NCBI GenBank assembly: GCA_022573095.1
Contig: JACZUR010000098.1
Location: forward strand, 1 to 7,800
Direction: 5' to 3'
Length of the DNA: 7,800 nt
From: Gemmatimonadota bacterium
Lineage (GTDB): Bacteria; Gemmatimonadota; Gemmatimonadetes; Gemmatimonadales; GWC2-71-9
Each line of letters opens with the position of its first letter. Within the stretch, counting starts at the first letter, position 1. This document shows positions 6,010 to 7,800 of this stretch, in pieces. The notes beneath the pieces are model-generated. The model was not told the origin of the DNA. It saw nothing but the letters and a program-made list of their open reading frames with translations, and did no database searches. Both the position numbers and the translations under genes were made by a program.

Positions 6010-6960
6010 ATGATACCGACCATTTTTACTAGTGTTTCCAGGGCTTGCACCGTCCTGGTGATGGTCGCGCTCACCGCCTGTGGGAGTTCCCAAGACAGAG
6101 CGAACGGCCCTGACAGGTTCGTCCTAGGGTTTTTGCCGTCGCAACGCGCATCGGAGATAGTCCCCGATGCAGAGGCGATAGGCGAGTTTCTCTCCGAGCG
6201 CATCGGACTGCCGGTTGACGTCGAGGTACCTACCACCTATGAACCGCTCATCGAGGGTCTACGTTTCGGTCACATCCACGCCGCATTCCTGGACGGGGGT
6301 CCGGGATGGATCGCCCATAAGCGGACTGGGGCGGAGGTTATCCTGGCCGAGATCAATCGCGGCGGAAACACCTACAACTGGGCCGAGGCGTTCACGCGAG
6401 TCGGATCCGACATCAACACTCTTGCGGACGCTCTGGGTAAGAGAATCGCTTTCACGTCCCGAACCGGATCGAGTGGTTTTCTCATGCCGATCGGTTCGAT
6501 GATCGCAGCAGGACTGCTCACGCCCGCTGGTAGCACATTGGTGGACCTGGAAAACGCCCTGCTGTCCGGCTTCGCGCTGACGATAGATGCGGGAGGATAC
6601 CAGCAGGCTCTGATTGCTCTAATTGACGGGAGAGTAGATGTCGCATTCGGCGCCCACGACGCGCCCGAGAGGTTCCTAGCGGAGGGCGATAGAGCGCAGG
6701 TTCGTTCGTTCCATCGGTTCGGGAGAATTCCCTCCCACTCGATTCTCGTGACTCCAACTATCCCAGAAGATCTCGCCATCCGCTTCCGCGACGCCATGCT
6801 GGAGCTCAATGATTCGACCCATCTGCATCTACTACAAGCGGTTTACGGCGTGGAGGGATTTGAAGAAACCACTACTGAAGATCACCTGGGACAGTTCGGC
6901 CGGGCGATCTCTTCCTTGCCGGGCATGCGGCAGACACTACTAGAGAAAGAGAACCGATAG
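6010..6960 (+). CDS. phnD: PhnD-like periplasmic solute-binding lipoprotein
   Basis: 316 residues. The signal peptide (hydrophobic core about 12-23) ends in the lipobox LTAC with Cys24, so the mature protein should be lipid-anchored. The mature part is a type of the phosphonate-binding (PhnD/PtxB) family: the opening RFVLGFLPSQRASEI at 36-50, a receptor-like YEPLIEGLRFGHIHAAFLDG at 78-96, and the anion-cradle motif TSRTGSSGFLMP at 149-160, followed by DGRVDVAFGAHD at 206-217. The role is to capture a small ligand, classically a phosphonate, phosphite or phosphate, and hand it to the membrane permease. The position where E. coli PhnD has SGxH is DAGGY (193-197) here, so the ligand may differ. 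ATG at 6010 has no clear Shine-Dalgarno site. First gene of the cluster, 2 bases before the ATPase gene, and just downstream of a Fur-like site, suggesting iron control. Family call is firm, substrate is not; the gene symbol marks the family only. Confidence 0.9.
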   Translation: MIPTIFTSVSRACTVLVMVALTACGSSQDRANGPDRFVLGFLPSQRASEIVPDAEAIGEFLSERIGLPVDVEVPTTYEPLIEGLRFGHIHAAFLDGGPGWIAHKRTGAEVILAEINRGGNTYNWAEAFTRVGSDINTLADALGKRIAFTSRTGSSGFLMPIGSMIAAGLLTPAGSTLVDLENALLSGFALTIDAGGYQQALIALIDGRVDVAFGAHDAPERFLAEGDRAQVRSFHRFGRIPSHSILVTPTIPEDLAIRFRDAMLELNDSTHLHLLQAVYGVEGFEETTTEDHLGQFGRAISSLPGMRQTLLEKENR

Positions 6961-6962
6961 CA

Positions 6963-7727
6963 ATGTCAGGTCCGGAAACGATGTCAAAAGAACGAGGTGC
7001 GGTGGCAATCGCGTTGAGCGGCGTGTGCGCCGGGTATAATGGCTCGGCCATAATCTCCGGCATAGATCTCGAGGTCCAGCGCGGGGAGTATGTTGCGGTC
7101 GTCGGCCCCAGCGGTTCCGGCAAGACGACACTGTTGCGCGTCATGGCCGGCCTCTTGACCCCTACAACAGGTACGATTCAGCGGGCCACGACCAACGGTT
7201 CCGGATCCCGTTACCGGATCGCTTACATTCCTCAACATCTTGGCCTTGTGCGGAACTGCACGGCCTTACAGAACGTGTTGATCGGCGCCCTGCCCCGACT
7301 GACTCCACTGCGATCTCTGCTTGGAGCCTTCCCCAAATCGGAGCGGATAGCTGCTCAGCAAGCTCTCACGCTGGTGGGGCTCGACGGGCGTGGCAGCGAC
7401 CGGGTGGAAACGATGTCCGGGGGAGAGCGGCGTCGAGTGGCCATAGCACGCGCCCTGCTCCAAAAACCCGATCTGCTCTTGGCGGACGAATTTCTTGCGG
7501 AAGTCGACAAGGTGACCGCCCGGGACATTCTGTCACTACTGCGAGAACTCAGGTCCAGTCAGTTTATGACAACAATCGTTGTAGATCACGATCTAGATGC
7601 CGCTCGCGCAGTCGCGGACCGCATCGTTGTAATTGTGGATGGCGTGAAGGTTACAGAGGTGAAGCCGTCGGAAGTGTCAGCCGCCTCGCTTGCGCAACTG
7701 TTTAGGCCCGCTGCGAATCGGAACTAG
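6963..7727 (+). CDS. phnC: PhnC-like ABC importer ATPase
   Basis: 254 residues, usual length for PhnC. It is a cytoplasmic ATPase that powers uptake through its membrane partner. Motifs: Walker A GPSGSGKTT at 48-56, Q-loop Gln91 in IPQHLGLVRNCTALQNVLIG, signature MSGGE at 151-155, Walker B LLLADE ending in Glu176, H-loop His209. The stretch ALPRLTPLRSLLGAFPKSER at 109-128 is a PhnC-specific insert and is the best evidence for the subfamily. The D-loop is unusual: DEFLAEVD at 175-182, where the common pattern is DEPxxxLD. The gene begins 2 bases after the stop of the binding-protein gene, so the two are surely cotranscribed. A second ATG seven codons in (6981), with GGAAACG before it, is an alternative start. 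Confidence 0.94.
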   Translation: MSGPETMSKERGAVAIALSGVCAGYNGSAIISGIDLEVQRGEYVAVVGPSGSGKTTLLRVMAGLLTPTTGTIQRATTNGSGSRYRIAYIPQHLGLVRNCTALQNVLIGALPRLTPLRSLLGAFPKSERIAAQQALTLVGLDGRGSDRVETMSGGERRRVAIARALLQKPDLLLADEFLAEVDKVTARDILSLLRELRSSQFMTTIVVDHDLDAARAVADRIVVIVDGVKVTEVKPSEVSAASLAQLFRPAANRN

Positions 7728-7747
7728 CTTCGCGCCACGACGTTATC

Positions 7748-7800
7748 ATGCGCCGCATCTGGCTCCCCGCTGTAATCGTCTTATCAATTGCTTCGGCCTA
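7748..7800 (+). CDS. start of a membrane protein gene, probably PhnE-like permease (cut by window edge)
   Basis: Only 17 codons and two bases are visible: MRRIWLPAVIVLSIASA, a basic start followed by a hydrophobic stretch, as expected for a first membrane helix or a signal peptide. It starts 20 bases after the ATPase stop, with no clear Shine-Dalgarno site. The position after binding protein and ATPase makes the permease the likely product, since this transporter is otherwise incomplete; this is inference from order, as nothing specific to PhnE can be read. Confidence 0.45.
   Translation, partial: MRRIWLPAVIVLSIASA

Noticed and set aside
5946..6236. 96-codon minus-strand open frame covering the Fur-like site
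   Set aside because: Antisense to the start of the PhnD-like gene, low-complexity Ser/Thr-rich translation, no ribosome site or domain.

Overview
The window is an ordinary-looking stretch of bacterial chromosome. It is moderately GC-rich by eye, densely coding, and shows no tRNA, rRNA, CRISPR array, insertion sequence or phage gene. The gene set (NADP-type isocitrate dehydrogenase, MsbA-type ABC exporter, NhaC antiporter, lipoprotein-type solute-binding protein, GTG starts, few strong Shine-Dalgarno sites) fits an uncultured Gram-negative lineage. The 256-aa and 90-aa hypotheticals vaguely recall proteins of Gemmatimonadota or Acidobacteriota genomes, but that is a memory-based guess and no taxonomic marker is present.

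Layout, left to right. Positions 1-1139 (minus) hold most of icd, cut by the left edge. Positions 1287-2057 (minus) encode a three-helix membrane protein with a C-terminal domain that resembles M15-type (D-Ala-D-Ala carboxypeptidase/endolysin-like) metallopeptidases. A 112-base divergent intergenic region with a perfect 13-base palindrome over a -10-like box separates it from a small plus-strand gene (2170-2442) for a membrane-anchored or secreted six-cysteine protein. That gene meets the ABC exporter gene (2445-4322, minus) tail to tail with 2 bases between them. Upstream of the exporter on the same strand is a NhaC-family Na+/H+ antiporter (4402-5817). A 192-base divergent region follows, with a 7-bp hairpin, a G-rich tract (on the minus strand), a -10 box and a good match to a Fur (iron-responsive) operator. 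It drives a rightward cluster: PhnD-like lipoprotein (6010-6960), PhnC-like ATPase (6963-7727), and the first codons of a probable membrane protein (7748 on), likely the PhnE-like permease.

How the genes fit together. The right-hand cluster is a binding-protein-dependent importer of the phosphonate/phosphite superfamily. Its apparent Fur box suggests control by iron rather than phosphate, which is the most interesting point in the window. Departures from the usual family motifs in both the binding protein and the ATPase D-loop support a divergent subfamily whose substrate may not be a phosphonate. The nhaC and exporter genes may form a short leftward operon. The 256-aa protein and icd run in the same direction 147 bases apart, with no obvious functional link.
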